A DNA stretch of 64,000 nt from Streptomyces niveus (GCF_002009175.1 NZ_CP018047.1:1054001-1118000), one strand, 5' to 3'. Shown: positions 41,743-53,381, numbered from the stretch's first letter. The notes: generated from the sequence alone by a model not told the origin. Numbers and translations are program-made.

Positions 41743-41879
41743 CGTCCTCAAACGCCGGACGGGCCAAAGCCGCCCCGCACGCGACCGGTCAAGCCAACGA
41801 AGCCGGCCCCGCCGCACAGGTCGTCCTCAAACGCCGGACGGGCTGCTGTCGCGCAGGTCGTCCTCGAACGACGGGCTGA
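41743..41879. repeat. Three copies of the dispersed GTCCTCAAACGCCGGACGGGC repeat
   Basis: Copies lie at 41743-41764 (CGTCCTCAAACGCCGGAC...), 41822-41845 (same, ending GGGCTG) and a degenerate one at 41858-41879 (CGTCCTCGAACGACGGGCTG). They fill the 248-nt gap between the binding protein and the first permease. The same motif appears at 25843 and 54223. Confidence 0.7.
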
Positions 41880-41949
41880 GTGGACCCGACCCGTCGTAGC
41901 CGTATCCACTCCTCCCTCCTCCCTCCTCACCCCGAAGGGCCCCCGCACC

Positions 41950-42918
41950 GTGACCCTTACCGCCACCGCGAAGGCCGCGCCGCCGCCGGTGCCCGGGCCC
42001 GTGACCGACGGGTCGTCCGCCGTACGCCGCACCTGGCGCCGGCTCTCCCCGTACGCGTACATCGCGCCGTTCTTCACGCTCTTCGCCGCCTTCGGGCTCT
42101 TCCCGCTGATCTACACGGCGTTCGTGTCGCTGTACCGGGTCGAGCTCCAGACGCCCGGCGACATGGAGTGGCGCGGACTCGGAAACTACACCGCGCTGTT
42201 CACCGACGAGTTCTTCTGGACCTCGCTGCGCAACACGTTCACCATCGGTGTCCTGTCCACCGTCCCCCAGCTCGCGATGGCGCTCGGCCTGGCCCATCTC
42301 CTCAACTACAAGCTGCGCGGCCGGACTTTCATCCGTACGGCGATCCTGCTGCCGTACGCCACCTCCGTCGCCGCCGCGACCCTGGTCTTCGCCCAGCTCT
42401 TCGGCCGGGACTTCGGGCTGATCAACTATGTGCTCGGGCTGGTCGGGGTGAGCCCCGTCGACTGGCAGACGGGCACGGTCGCCTCGCAGATCGCCGTCTC
42501 CTCCATCGTCGTCTGGCGATGGACGGGCTACAACGCGCTGATCTATCTGGCGGGCATGCAGTCCATCCCCGGCGAGCTGTACGAGGCGGCGGAGATGGAC
42601 GGGGCGTCCCGCTGGCGGCAGTTCGTCCATGTCACGCTGCCCGGCCTGCGCCCCACGATCGTCTTCACCACCATTGTGTCGACCATCGGCGCGACCCAGC
42701 TCTTCGGTGAGCCCCTGCTGTTCGAGGGGTCCATCTCCGGCGGTATCTCGCACCAGTACCAGACCCTCGGCCTCTACATGTACGAGCAGGGCTGGGGCTT
42801 CTTCCATCTGGGCCGGGCGGCGGCGATCGCCTGGGTCATGTTCGTCCTGATCGTGCTGCTCGTCGGGGTCAACGCCCTGATCGTGCGCCGCCGTTCACGC
42901 AAGGAGGCCGGCCGATGA
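41950..42918 (+). CDS. ABC sugar importer permease 1
   Basis: 322-aa MalF-type membrane permease with six TM segments. The EAA loop that contacts the ATPase reads YEAAEMDGASRWRQFVHVTLPGLRP. The N-terminus is Ala/Pro-rich and cytosolic. I chose GTG 41950 (MTLTATAKAAPPP); GAAGGG lies 10 nt upstream. It forms a heterodimer with the next protein; the pair imports the oligosaccharide bound by the upstream lipoprotein. Its stop overlaps the next start by 4 nt. Confidence 0.92.
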   Translation: MTLTATAKAAPPPVPGPVTDGSSAVRRTWRRLSPYAYIAPFFTLFAAFGLFPLIYTAFVSLYRVELQTPGDMEWRGLGNYTALFTDEFFWTSLRNTFTIGVLSTVPQLAMALGLAHLLNYKLRGRTFIRTAILLPYATSVAAATLVFAQLFGRDFGLINYVLGLVGVSPVDWQTGTVASQIAVSSIVVWRWTGYNALIYLAGMQSIPGELYEAAEMDGASRWRQFVHVTLPGLRPTIVFTTIVSTIGATQLFGEPLLFEGSISGGISHQYQTLGLYMYEQGWGFFHLGRAAAIAWVMFVLIVLLVGVNALIVRRRSRKEAGR

Positions 42919-43820
42919 CCGCGCTCGCCGCACCGCCGGCCCCGCCCACCGGTACCGAGGGGACGCCCCCTCGGCCCGAGCGGCGCAAGAGGCGCGCTCC
43001 CCGCTCGATGCACGGCGGCATGCTGTCGTACGCCATCCTGGCCGTCGCCCTGCTGATCTCGGCGTTCCCGTTCTACTGGACGATCGTCGCGGCCAGCCGC
43101 TCCAACGCCGACCTGGCGAAGGTGCCGCCCACCCTGCTGCCGGGCCCCAACCTGATCGGCAACTTCGAGGCGGTCCTCGAAGAGGCCGACATCGGGAAGG
43201 CGTTGCTCAACTCGCTGATCGTGTCGGGCTCGATCACCGTCGGTACGGTGCTGTGCTGCACGCTGGCCGGGTTCGCCTTCGCCAAGCTGCGCTTCCGGGG
43301 CCGGGGCGCGCTGCTGGCCCTGACCGTCGGCACGATGATGATCCCGCCGCAGCTGGGCGTGATCCCGCTGTTCATGCTCATCGCCGAACTCCAGTGGGTG
43401 AACCAGCTCCAGGCCGTCATCCTGCCCGGACTCGTCTCCGCCTTCGGGGTGTTCTTCATGCGGCAGTACCTCGTGCAGTCGCTGCCCGACGAGTTGATCG
43501 AGGCGGCGCGCGTCGACGGCGCGTCCACCGCGCGGATCTTCTGGTCGATCGTGGTGCCGATCGCACGGCCCGGCATGGCGGTCCTCGGCATGCTGACCTT
43601 CATGACCGCGTGGAACGATTTCTTCTGGCCGATCATCGCGCTGTCCTCGCAGGAGCCGACGGTCCAGGTCGCGCTGCGCCAGCTCGGCGGCGGCTATGTC
43701 CACGACCAGTCGGTGATCATGGCGGGAACGCTGCTCGGCACGCTTCCCGTGCTGCTCGTCTTCGGCCTGCTCGGCCGGCAGATCGTCGGCGGCATCATGC
43801 AGGGCGCCGTCAAGGGCTGA
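42915..43820 (+). CDS. ABC sugar importer permease 2
   Basis: 301-aa MalG-type permease. The EAA loop is [25 protein letters not shown], with six predicted TM helices starting at [19 protein letters not shown]. The ATGA overlap with permease 1 indicates translational coupling. No ATPase gene follows, so energising probably depends on a shared ATPase elsewhere (MsiK type in Streptomyces, inference). The GH1 gene follows after 130 nt. Confidence 0.92.
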   Translation: MTALAAPPAPPTGTEGTPPRPERRKRRAPRSMHGGMLSYAILAVALLISAFPFYWTIVAASRSNADLAKVPPTLLPGPNLIGNFEAVLEEADIGKALLNSLIVSGSITVGTVLCCTLAGFAFAKLRFRGRGALLALTVGTMMIPPQLGVIPLFMLIAELQWVNQLQAVILPGLVSAFGVFFMRQYLVQSLPDELIEAARVDGASTARIFWSIVVPIARPGMAVLGMLTFMTAWNDFFWPIIALSSQEPTVQVALRQLGGGYVHDQSVIMAGTLLGTLPVLLVFGLLGRQIVGGIMQGAVKG

Positions 43821-43950
43821 GCCAACGAGCCGACGACCCGCCCGCGTCCCGAGCCCCTTCCCGGGCTCCCCACGTCCCCCACGACACCCTCCCCCGGCGC
43901 CCGCGCCCCTTCCCCCCACCGCACCGTCCCACTTCCCTGGAGTTCCTTCC

Positions 43951-45348
43951 ATGACCGCTGTCGACGCACGCCCCGAGACCACGACGGAGCGGCGGTTCCC
44001 CACCGGCTTCCGCTGGGGGACGGCCACCGCCGCGTACCAGATCGAGGGGGCCGCGTCCGAGGACGGGCGGACCCCGTCCATCTGGGACACCTTCAGCCGT
44101 ACGCCCGGCAAGGTCCGCAACGGCGACACCGGCGACATCGCCGCCGACCACTACCACCGGATGACCGAAGACGTCGCGCTGATGCGGGAGTTGGGGGTCA
44201 CGGACTACCGCTTCTCGGTGTCCTGGTCACGCGTCCAGCCGACCGGCCGGGGCCCCGCCGTACAGCGCGGTCTCGACTTCTACCGGGGGCTGGTGGACGA
44301 GCTGTTGTCCGCCGGGATCCGGCCGGTCCTCACGCTCTACCACTGGGACCTGCCGCAGGAGTTGGAGGACGCGGGCGGCTGGCCGCACCGCGACACGGCG
44401 CAGCGGTTCGCCGAGTACGCGGGGCTCGTCGCCGGTGCGCTCGGCGACCGGGTGCCGACCTGGACGACGCTCAACGAGCCCTGGTGCGCGGCGTTCCTGG
44501 GATACGCGGCGGGTGTGCACGCGCCGGGTCACACCCGCCCCGAGGCCGCGCTGCGCGCCGCGCACCATCTCAATCTGGCGCACGGCCTGGCGACCGGTGT
44601 CCTGCGCGACGCGCTGCCGGCGAAGGCGGAGGTCTCGCTGACGCTGAATCTGCACGCCGTACGCCCGCTGACGGACTCCCCCGAGGATCTCGACGCCGTG
44701 CACCGGATCGACGCGCTCGGCAACCGTGTGTTCCTCGACCCCGTCTTCCACGGCCGGCTGCCGCGCGATCTCGTCGACGACACCGCCGCGCTGACCGACT
44801 GGTCCTTCGTGAAGGACGGCGATCTGGCGACGATCTCCGCGCCGGTCGACTCGCTGGGGATCAACTACTACTCCCCCACCGTGGTCGCGAGCGGTACGTC
44901 CGATTCCCCGTCGCCGTGGCCCGGTGCCGACGAGCACGTGCGCTTCGTCCCGGCGCCCGGTCCGCGTACGGCGATGGACTGGCCGGTCGACGCCACCGGG
45001 CTGTACGACCTGCTCACCGGGTTGCGCGACGAACTCCCCGACGTCCCGCTGATGGTCACCGAGAACGGCGCGGCGTACGACGACTACGCCGATCCGTCCG
45101 GCGCGGTCCACGACCCCGAGCGGGTCGCGTATCTGCGCGCCCATCTCGAAGCCGTCCACCGGGCCATCGAGGACGGCGCCGACGTGCGCGGCTACTTCCT
45201 CTGGTCACTGCTGGACAACTTCGAGTGGGCGTACGGCTACGGCAAGCGGTTCGGCGCCGTGCACGTCGACTTCGCGACCCAGCGGCGCACACCGAAGGAC
45301 AGCGCCCGCTGGTACGCGCGGGTCATCGGCCGCGGGGGTCTGGACTGA
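43951..45348 (+). CDS. GH1 beta-glucosidase (intracellular)
   Basis: 465-aa family 1 glycoside hydrolase with the acid/base Glu in TLNEPW and the nucleophile in VTENGAAY, plus the N-terminal signature [15 protein letters not shown]. It has no signal peptide, so it acts in the cytoplasm on imported beta-linked gluco-oligosaccharides, releasing glucose. The ATG has GGAG 8 nt upstream. It is the last gene of the importer operon (binding protein, two permeases, GH1), which with the divergent GH81 forms a degradation-uptake-hydrolysis chain. The 3' end overlaps the convergent methyltransferase by 26 nt. Confidence 0.94.
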   Translation: MTAVDARPETTTERRFPTGFRWGTATAAYQIEGAASEDGRTPSIWDTFSRTPGKVRNGDTGDIAADHYHRMTEDVALMRELGVTDYRFSVSWSRVQPTGRGPAVQRGLDFYRGLVDELLSAGIRPVLTLYHWDLPQELEDAGGWPHRDTAQRFAEYAGLVAGALGDRVPTWTTLNEPWCAAFLGYAAGVHAPGHTRPEAALRAAHHLNLAHGLATGVLRDALPAKAEVSLTLNLHAVRPLTDSPEDLDAVHRIDALGNRVFLDPVFHGRLPRDLVDDTAALTDWSFVKDGDLATISAPVDSLGINYYSPTVVASGTSDSPSPWPGADEHVRFVPAPGPRTAMDWPVDATGLYDLLTGLRDELPDVPLMVTENGAAYDDYADPSGAVHDPERVAYLRAHLEAVHRAIEDGADVRGYFLWSLLDNFEWAYGYGKRFGAVHVDFATQRRTPKDSARWYARVIGRGGLD

Positions 45349-46177
45349 GCGCCACCGCCCCGAGCCCGGCGCCTCGCAGCTGGGCGACGACGACGGTGGC
45401 CTCCCACTCCTCGGAGGTCACGACCCGTGGGGCGAGCCCGTCGCCCCTGACCGTGCCGACGGCGTCCGGCACCTGGCGCTCGCTCGTCTCGAACAGCAGA
45501 TGGCCGCCGGGCGCCAGCCAGTGGGGCGCCCCGGCGGTCACCCGGCGCAGTACGTCGAGCCCGTCGGCGCCGCCGTCGAGCGCCACCAGCGGTTCGTGCT
45601 CCCGCGCCTCGGACGGCAGGAGTCCGACCTCTCCGGTCGGTACGTAGGGCACGTTGGCGATGAGGATGTCGATACGGCTCCGAAGGTCGTCCGGCAGCGC
45701 GTCGAAGAGGTCCCCTTCGAGGACCGCGGCGACATTGCGGCGGGCGCAGGCGACGGCCGCCGGGTCGATGTCGCAGGCGTACAGCTCGACGGGGCCGTAC
45801 GCGGTGGCGAGCAGCGCGGCGCCGAGCGCGCCCGAGCCGCAGCACAGGTCGACGACGACGGCGGGCCGCCCGGCGGCGGTCTGATGGATCAGGGCCGCCG
45901 CCTGCCGGACGAGGAATTCGGTGCGCCGGCGGGGGACGAAGACCCCGGCGTCGACGGCGATCCGCAGGCCGTAGAACTCGGCCCAGCCGATGACGTGCTC
46001 CAGGGGCAGTCCGGCGGTGCGGCGGCTCACCATCTCGGTGAGGGCCGCCGGGCTGTCGGCGGCGGAGACCAGCAGCCGGGCCTCGTCCTCAGCGAAGACA
46101 CAGCCCGCGGCGCGGAGCCGGGTGACGACGGCGGAGAGGGAGGGAAGCGTGGCGGAGGAGAACGGTGTTGCCGACAT
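45323..46177 (-). CDS. PrmC/HemK-like protein (glutamine-N5) methyltransferase paralogue
   Basis: 284-aa class I methyltransferase with an N-terminal helical domain ([15 protein letters not shown]...[14 protein letters not shown]) and motif [16 protein letters not shown]. The substrate-binding tetrapeptide NPPY of PrmC is NVPY here (IANVPYVP). It is a paralogue annotated in actinobacteria as putative N5-glutamine methyltransferase; the true release-factor enzyme should be elsewhere. The ATG at 46177 has GAAAGG upstream. Convergent with GH1, divergent from merR. Confidence 0.82.
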   Translation of the reverse strand: MSATPFSSATLPSLSAVVTRLRAAGCVFAEDEARLLVSAADSPAALTEMVSRRTAGLPLEHVIGWAEFYGLRIAVDAGVFVPRRRTEFLVRQAAALIHQTAAGRPAVVVDLCCGSGALGAALLATAYGPVELYACDIDPAAVACARRNVAAVLEGDLFDALPDDLRSRIDILIANVPYVPTGEVGLLPSEAREHEPLVALDGGADGLDVLRRVTAGAPHWLAPGGHLLFETSERQVPDAVGTVRGDGLAPRVVTSEEWEATVVVAQLRGAGLGAVALSPDPRGR

Positions 46178-46410
46178 GGAAACCTTTCGGGGCGCCTACG
46201 GGCGCTCCGGCGGTCTCAGCCTGTCGGACGGACCGCGCGGCCGTGAGAGGGGAGCACCCGGCCTGACACTGCGGTAATGGGTCCCACCTCCTCGGTGCGT
46301 ACGCTGCTTCGGTCGGGTCACAGTACCCCACCGGCTCCGGGCACACGATCGACTTCTCGGACGGGTGCGCGCGGCATTCACCCTGCCTTTCGCAGTACTG
46401 GTGAGACAGC

Positions 46411-46423
46411 AATACTGTCGGTA
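46411..46423 (+). promoter_or_regulatory. Leaderless promoter of merR
   Basis: AATACT (46411-46416) is preceded at 17 bp by TTTCGC and ends 6 nt before the merR ATG. A CAGTACTG palindrome and an ACAGCAATACTGT half-dyad overlap the spacer and -10, as expected for an autoregulated MerR promoter. Confidence 0.5.
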
Positions 46424-47178
46424 TGGACACAGAGGCCGGAGCCGCGAAGGCGGCCGGGGCGGACCAGGAGCCGACGCTCACCGTCGACGAGCTGGCCGCA
46501 CGCGCCGGTGTCACGGTGCGCACCGTCCGCTTCTACAGCACCCGTGGTCTGCTGCCGCCACCGGTGATCGGACCGCGCCGTGTCGGCCAGTACGGGCACG
46601 ACCATCTGTCCCGGCTCGCGCTCATCGAGGAGCTTCAACACCAGGGCATGACCCTCGCGGCGATCGAACGCTATCTGGAGCAGCTGCCACCGGATCTGAG
46701 CGCGCACGATCTGGCCATACACCGGGCGCTGGTGGCGACCTGGGCGCCGGACTCCGCCGAGGAGGCGACGCGGGCGGAGCTGGAGAAGCGCGCGGGACGC
46801 GCCCTGGCCGAGGACGACATCGACCGGCTGGCGGCCATGGGCGTCCTGGCCCGTGCCGACGCCCCCGGCCGCTACCGGCTCGATCCGGGGCTGCTGCGCC
46901 TGGGAGTTGAGCTGCTGGACGTGCCGATCGCGCACGAAACGATCCTCGCCGCCCGTACGGTCCTGCTGGAGCACACCCGCTCGGCCGCGCACGCGCTGTC
47001 GCGCCTCTTCCGGGACGAGGTGTGGAATCCGTACGAGGAGAGCGAGCCGGATCCGGAGCGGGTGGCGGCGATGAGGTCGCTGTCGGCCCATATGCAGCCG
47101 ATGGTCGTGCAGGCGCTGGTGACCGCGTTCCAGCGCTCGCTCAAGGAGGAGCTGCGGGCCGCGTTCACCGACGGGTGA
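46423..47178 (+). CDS. MerR-family regulator
   Basis: 251-aa MerR-type activator. The N-terminal winged HTH is LTVDELAARAGVTVRTVRFYSTRGLLPPP (residues ~18-46), followed by RRVGQYGHDHLSRLALIEELQHQGMTLAAI and a dimerisation helix. The larger C-terminal domain (~150 residues) lacks metal-binding Cys, so it probably binds an organic or acyl-CoA ligand. It converges on the fadBA operon and may control it. No ribosome site precedes the ATG and a -10 sits 6 nt upstream, so the transcript is probably leaderless. Confidence 0.9.
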   Translation: MDTEAGAAKAAGADQEPTLTVDELAARAGVTVRTVRFYSTRGLLPPPVIGPRRVGQYGHDHLSRLALIEELQHQGMTLAAIERYLEQLPPDLSAHDLAIHRALVATWAPDSAEEATRAELEKRAGRALAEDDIDRLAAMGVLARADAPGRYRLDPGLLRLGVELLDVPIAHETILAARTVLLEHTRSAAHALSRLFRDEVWNPYEESEPDPERVAAMRSLSAHMQPMVVQALVTAFQRSLKEELRAAFTDG

Positions 47179-47214
47179 ACACGGCCCGCGGCGGACGCGG
47201 CCGGGCCGACGGCG

Positions 47215-49392
47215 CTACCGCGCGTCGTGGAACGTCTCTCCCCGCTCGGCCCTCGCCACCAGCGACGCGGGCGGCGAGAAGCGCTCCCCGTAGGTCGCGG
47301 CGAGTTCACGGGCCCGTGCGACGAAGCCGGGCAGGCCGCCCTCGTACCCGTTGATGTACTGGAGGACGCCGCCCGTCCAGGCCGGGAACCCGATGCCCAT
47401 GATGGAGCCGATGTTGGCGTCGGCGACGGTCGTCAGCACGTTCTCGTCAAGGCAGCGCACGGTGTCCAGCGCCTCCGAGAACAGCATGCGCTCCTTCATG
47501 TCGGTGAAGGGCACGTCCGCGTCGGGCTTGGTGAAGTGCTCGCGCAGGCCCGGCCAGAGGCCGGTGCGGCCGCCGTCCTCGGCGTAGTCGTAGAAGCCGG
47601 CGCCGCCGGCGCGTCCCGGGCGGCCGAAGTCGTCCACCATGCGGTCGATGACCGCGTCGGCCGGGTGCGGGGTCCAGGTGCCGCCGGACTCCTCGACCGC
47701 GCGCCGTGTCTCGTCGCGGATCCTGCGCGGCAGGGTGAGGGTCAGCTCGTCCATCAGGGAGAGCACCTTGGCCGGGTAGCCGGCCTGCGCCGCCGCCTGT
47801 TCGACGGAGGCGGGTTCGATGCCCTCGGCGACCATCGCGACGCCCTCGTTGATGAACCGGCCGATGACGCGTGAGGTGAAGAAGCCGCGCGAGTCGTTGA
47901 CGACGATCGGCGTCTTCCTGATCTGCCGTACGAGGTCGAAGGCGCGGGCGAGCGCCTCGTCGCCGGTCTTGCCGCCCTTGATGATCTCCACGAGCGGCAT
48001 CTTGTCGACGGGCGAGAAGAAGTGCAGACCGACGAAGTCGGCGGGCCGTGTGACGCCTTCGGCAAGGGCGGTGATGGGCAGCGTCGAGGTGTTGGAGCAC
48101 AGGAGCGCGTCGGGCTCGACCACGTCCTGGATCTCCTGGAAGACGCGGTGCTTGAGCGCCGTGTCCTCGAAGACCGCCTCGATCACGGCGTCGCAGCCCG
48201 CGAGGTCGGCCACCTCGCCGGTGGGGGTGATCCGGGCCAGCAGCGCGTCCCGGTCGGCCTCGGTCGTACGGCCCCGGGAGACCGCCTTGGCCAGCAGCTT
48301 CTCCGAGTACGCCTTGCCCTTGGCCGCCGCTTCGGCCGTGACGTCCTTGAGGACGACGTCGATCCCGGCGCGGGCGCAGGAGTAGGCGATGCCCGCGCCC
48401 ATCATCCCGGCGCCGAGGACGGCGACCTTGCGCACGGTGCGCCGGTCGATGTCCTTGGGGCGGCTGGCACCGGAGTTGACCGCCTGGAGGTCGAAGAAGA
48501 ACGCCTGGATCATGTTCTTGGCGGTCTGCCCGGTGACCAGTTCGGTGAAGTATCTGGCCTCGATGGTCTGCGCGGTCTCGAAGTCGACCTGTGAGCCCTC
48601 GACGGCGGCGGCCAGGATGTTGCGGGGAGCGGGGTAGGGGGCGCCGCCGGTCTGCTTCAGAAGGTTGGCGGGGAAGGCCGGAAGGTTGGCGGCGAAGCGC
48701 GGGTTGGACGGTGTGCCGCCGGGGATCTTGTAGCCCTTGACGTCCCACGGCTGCGACGACTCGGGGTGCTCGTCGATGAAGGCGCGCGCCCGGTCCAGCA
48801 TCTCCTCGGTGGTGGCGGCGACTTCGTGCACGAGACCGCTCTCCAGCGCGCGGCGCGGCGAGTACTGGGTGCCCTGGAGCAGCACCTTGAGCAGCGCGTC
48901 GGAGATGCCGAGGAGCCGTACGGTACGGGTGACGCCGCCGCCCGCGGGCAGCAGACCGAGGGTGACCTCGGGCAGGCCGATCTTGGAGCCGGGGGCGTCG
49001 AGCGCGACGCGGTGGTGGCAGGCGAGCGCGATCTCGTAACCGCCGCCCAGGGCCGCGCCGTTGATGGCGGCGACGACGGGCTTGCCCAGGGTCTCGATGG
49101 TGCGCAGGGCGCGCTTGACGGCCATGCCGGCGTCGAACGCCTGCCGGGCGTCGTCCGGGCCGAGCTTGATCATGTCCTTGAGGTCGCCGCCGGCGAAGAA
49201 GGTCTTCTTCGCGGAGGTGACGATGATGCCGCGGATGGTGTCCTTCTCGGCCTCGGCGCGTGCCGCGATCGCGGCGATCGAGGTCCGGAAGCCCTGGTTC
49301 ATGGTGTTGGCCGACTGGGCGGGGTCGTCGAGGACGAGGGTGACGACGCCTGTCCCGTCCTGCTCCCAGCGGATGGTGGTGGACTCGCTCAT
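47215..49392 (-). CDS. fadB: Bifunctional fatty-acid oxidation enzyme (enoyl-CoA hydratase / 3-hydroxyacyl-CoA dehydrogenase)
   Basis: 725-aa FadB/FadJ-type multienzyme. The N-terminal crotonase domain (residues ~1-190) keeps both catalytic Glu, in [12 protein letters not shown] and [11 protein letters not shown]. The NAD domain starts at [14 protein letters not shown] (~340) and carries the dehydrogenase motif [17 protein letters not shown], followed by the C-terminal dehydrogenase domains. It carries out the hydration and oxidation steps of beta-oxidation. The ATG at 49392 has GGAG 7 nt upstream. It lies 42 nt after the thiolase gene in the same operon. Confidence 0.94.
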   Translation of the reverse strand: MSESTTIRWEQDGTGVVTLVLDDPAQSANTMNQGFRTSIAAIAARAEAEKDTIRGIIVTSAKKTFFAGGDLKDMIKLGPDDARQAFDAGMAVKRALRTIETLGKPVVAAINGAALGGGYEIALACHHRVALDAPGSKIGLPEVTLGLLPAGGGVTRTVRLLGISDALLKVLLQGTQYSPRRALESGLVHEVAATTEEMLDRARAFIDEHPESSQPWDVKGYKIPGGTPSNPRFAANLPAFPANLLKQTGGAPYPAPRNILAAAVEGSQVDFETAQTIEARYFTELVTGQTAKNMIQAFFFDLQAVNSGASRPKDIDRRTVRKVAVLGAGMMGAGIAYSCARAGIDVVLKDVTAEAAAKGKAYSEKLLAKAVSRGRTTEADRDALLARITPTGEVADLAGCDAVIEAVFEDTALKHRVFQEIQDVVEPDALLCSNTSTLPITALAEGVTRPADFVGLHFFSPVDKMPLVEIIKGGKTGDEALARAFDLVRQIRKTPIVVNDSRGFFTSRVIGRFINEGVAMVAEGIEPASVEQAAAQAGYPAKVLSLMDELTLTLPRRIRDETRRAVEESGGTWTPHPADAVIDRMVDDFGRPGRAGGAGFYDYAEDGGRTGLWPGLREHFTKPDADVPFTDMKERMLFSEALDTVRCLDENVLTTVADANIGSIMGIGFPAWTGGVLQYINGYEGGLPGFVARARELAATYGERFSPPASLVARAERGETFHDAR

Positions 49393-49434
49393 GCTGCTGC
49401 TCCGTAGCGAAGAGATGCTTGGCGGACGGGACGG

Positions 49435-50645
<1,211 letters not shown>

Positions 50646-50649
<4 letters not shown>

Positions 50650-51854
50650 GACAGCGGCCTTTCGGGGTCGTTGGAGGTGCTGCTGGACGTGGCGGTTCCG
50701 CTGGACGTGGCGTTACTGCTGGACGTGGCGGTGCCGCTCTTGATGCTCGGGACGTCCCAGTCGTCGGCGATCCGCTCGGTGTCCGCCCCCGGCAGCGCGG
50801 GCGCGCTCCGTACGGAGGTGGGCGTCGCCGAGAAGCGCGGTGCGGGGGCCGGCTGGGTGATGCCCGCGTGGTCGGTGAAGGTGCCGCGGGCCACGAGGTG
50901 CGGATGGGCGGGGGCCTCGCGCAGCGACAGGACGGGCGCCACGCACGCGTCGGAGTCCTCGAAGACGGCCGTCCACTCGGCGCGGGTCTTCTCCTTGAAC
51001 CGGGCGGTGACTGCGGCCTTCAGCTCGTCCCAGCGGGCGAAGTCCTTCCGGGCGGGGACGTCGTCCTTGATGCCGAGCAGGTCGATGAACTCGTTGTAGA
51101 ACCGCTGCTCCAGCGCGCCGACGGCCATGTACTCGCCGTCGGCCGTCTCGTAGTTGCCGTAGAAGGGCGCGCCGCCGTCCAGCAGGTTCGCCCCGCGCCG
51201 GTCCTGCCAGCCGCCGGCCGCCGACATGGCGTGGATCATCGTCGTCAGATGCGCGGCGCCGTCGACGATGGCCGCGTCCACGACCTGGCCGGCGCCGCCC
51301 GGTGTGCGGGCGTGCTGGAGGGCGGCCAGGATGCCGATGACGAGGTAGAGCGAGCCGCCCGCGTAGTCGCCGACGAGGTTGGCGGGGACGGTGGGCGGCC
51401 GGTCGGCGTCGCCGAACATGGAGAGGGTGCCCGCGACGGCGATGTAGTCGATGTCGTGCCCGGCGCGCTGGGCGAGCGGGCCGTCCTGGCCCCAGCCGGT
51501 CATCCGGCCGTACACCAGCCGGGGATTGCGCGCGAGGCATTCGGCGGGGCCGACGCCGAGGCGTTCGGCGACGCCGGGCCGGTAGCCCTCGATGAGGACG
51601 TCGGCGCGTTCGACGAGGTCGAGGAGCTGGGCGGGTCCGTCGTCCGACTTGAGGTCGAGGAGTACGGAGCGCTTGTTGCGGTTCATCAGGTCGTACCGCG
51701 GGTCGATCCCGAGCCCGGCGCCGCCCGGCCGGTCGACGCGTACGACATCGGCGCCGAGGTCCGCCAGCTGCATGGCGGCGAACGGGCCGGGCCCGATGCC
51801 GGCCAGCTCGACCACTCGCACCCCGGCCAGCGGGCCGTTCGTTGTCGCCGTCAT
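50646..51854 (-). CDS. CaiB/BaiF family protein, alpha-methylacyl-CoA racemase type
   Basis: 402-aa class III CoA-transferase fold protein. The racemase catalytic His and Asp are visible in [10 protein letters not shown] and [10 protein letters not shown], and the [27 protein letters not shown] region is typical of alpha-methylacyl-CoA racemase (Mcr). It would epimerise 2-methylacyl-CoA so that branched acyl chains can enter beta-oxidation with FadBA. The C-terminal tail is a short Ser/Thr/Gly/Ala repeat encoded by an 18-bp tandem repeat and lies outside the fold. The ATG at 51854 has GGGAG upstream. First gene of the operon. Confidence 0.9.
50683..50736. repeat. Three 18-bp tandem repeats in the 3' end of the racemase gene
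   Basis: Units CTGGACGTGGCGGTTCCG, CTGGACGTGGCGTTACTG and CTGGACGTGGCGGTGCCG (plus-strand view) encode the repeated hexapeptide [12 protein letters not shown] on the minus strand. In-frame, so copy-number change would only lengthen or shorten the tail. Confidence 0.8.
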
Positions 51855-51948
51855 GGTCAGCTCTCCCAGCGGTGTGACACCAACGATGTAACAGCAATGA
51901 TGTTAGGAACGCCCACCACGGTGCACAAGCCCCGCCGGGGCACTGGGC

Positions 51949-51963
51949 AAGCAAGCGCTTGTT
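51949..51963. promoter_or_regulatory. Palindrome upstream of the beta-oxidation operon
   Basis: AAGCAAGCGCTTGTT holds a perfect CAAGCGCTTG core, a shape typical of TetR sites on fatty-acid genes. It lies 95 nt before the racemase start in the 323-nt divergent gap (51855-52177). The same gap has direct repeats GATGTAA/GATGTTA at ~51892-51914 close to the start. Nothing else was recognised there. Confidence 0.45.
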
Positions 51964-52177
51964 CTGTGTCTTGTTCTCTCCGATGGTCGCAGACTTCCGC
52001 GCGATCACCGCCCCGCGCGACACCCCTGACGTCCGATGCTGGTCACCCGCCCCGCCGGTCCGCCACCGCAGGCGCTAGCCTCGGCCCCCGACAACGCACG
52101 GACAGGGCATGGAACGGCACGGACAACGGCACCGACCACCGCACCGGCGACGGCGCGGCTCGAACGGCGGAGACTCG

Positions 52178-53368
52178 ATGAACAGGCAGAACGGGGCAGA
52201 ACGCCCGTACCACGTGGTGCTCTTCGGGGCGACCGGCTTCGTCGGAAGGCTCACGGCCGAGTATCTCGCCCTCACCGCGCCCGACGACTGCCGGTGGGCG
52301 ATCGCCGGCCGCGACCGGGCCAGGCTGGAGAAGCTGCGGGCCGAACTGGCCCGGCTCTCCCCACGCTGCGCGGATCTACCGCTGCTGGTCGCCGACTCCG
52401 GGGACCCGGAGTCGCTGCGGGCGCTCGCCGAGTCCACCCGGGTGCTCGCCACGACCGTCGGCCCATACGTCTGGCACGGGGAGAACCTGGTCGCCGCCTG
52501 CGCCGAGGCCGGAACGGACTACGCGGATCTCTGCGGAGAGCCGGAGTTCGTCGACCGGATGTACGTGGCGTACGAGGACCGGGCGCGGCAGACGGGGGCG
52601 CGGCTGGTGCACGCCTGCGGGTTCGACTCCGTACCGCACGATCTGGGCGCGTACTTCACGGTCAAACAGCTGCCCGCGGACGTGCCGTTGCGCATCGACG
52701 GTTTCGTGCGCACCAACGCGTTCTTCTCCGGCGGGACGCTCGCCTCGGCCCTGAACGCGCTGAGCCGCGGGCGGCAGACCATGGAGGCGGCGAAGCAGCG
52801 GCGGCTGCACGAGCCCCGGCTGGTCGGCCGCCGCGCCGTCGGGCCGCTGGGCACGCCGCACTTCAGCAAGGAGACCGGCGCCTGGGCGCTGCCGCTGCCC
52901 ACTCTGGACGCGCAGGTGGTGGCGCGCTCGGCGGCGGCGGTGCCGCGTTACGGCCCCGACTTCCGCTACCGGCACTTCGCCGCCGTCAAGTCGCTGCCGG
53001 TCGCCCTGGGCGGCACGGTGGCGGCGGGCGCGGGCGCCGCGCTGGCGCAGGTGCCCGCGGTGCGGCGGGCGCTGATGAACCGTTACGAGCCGGGGTCCGG
53101 GCCCAGCGAGGCGCGCAGGGGCAGCAGTTGGTTCACGGTGCGGTTCGTGGGCGAGGGCGGTGGACGCAGGGTGTTCACCGAGGTCGCGGGCGGCGATCCC
53201 GGCTACGACGAGACGGCGAAGATACTCGCCGAGGCGGCGCTGAGTCTGGCCTTCGACGACCTTCCCCCCACGTCGGGGCAGGTCACGACGGTCGCCGCGA
53301 TGGGTGACGCGCTGCTGGAGCGGCTGCGGTCGGCCGGGATGATCTTCCGGGTCGCGCATTCGCGCTGA
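52178..53368 (+). CDS. Saccharopine dehydrogenase-like / trans-acting enoyl reductase family protein
   Basis: 396-aa Rossmann-fold protein of the saccharopine-dehydrogenase-like family that includes mycobacterial trans-acting enoyl reductases (Rv2449c/Rv2953 relatives). NAD(P)-binding VVLFGATGFVGRLTAEYLA is at residues ~13-31, followed by WAIAGRDRARLEKLR and the HACGFDSVPHDLG motif. The C-terminal part has a short hydrophobic stretch (VALGGTVAAGAGAALAQV). It is probably involved in lipid or polyketide reduction; substrate unknown. The ATG at 52178 has GGAG 5 nt upstream. Divergent from the racemase/fadA/fadB operon. Confidence 0.85.
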   Translation: MNRQNGAERPYHVVLFGATGFVGRLTAEYLALTAPDDCRWAIAGRDRARLEKLRAELARLSPRCADLPLLVADSGDPESLRALAESTRVLATTVGPYVWHGENLVAACAEAGTDYADLCGEPEFVDRMYVAYEDRARQTGARLVHACGFDSVPHDLGAYFTVKQLPADVPLRIDGFVRTNAFFSGGTLASALNALSRGRQTMEAAKQRRLHEPRLVGRRAVGPLGTPHFSKETGAWALPLPTLDAQVVARSAAAVPRYGPDFRYRHFAAVKSLPVALGGTVAAGAGAALAQVPAVRRALMNRYEPGSGPSEARRGSSWFTVRFVGEGGGRRVFTEVAGGDPGYDETAKILAEAALSLAFDDLPPTSGQVTTVAAMGDALLERLRSAGMIFRVAHSR

Positions 53369-53381
53369 GACCGCGGAAGCG

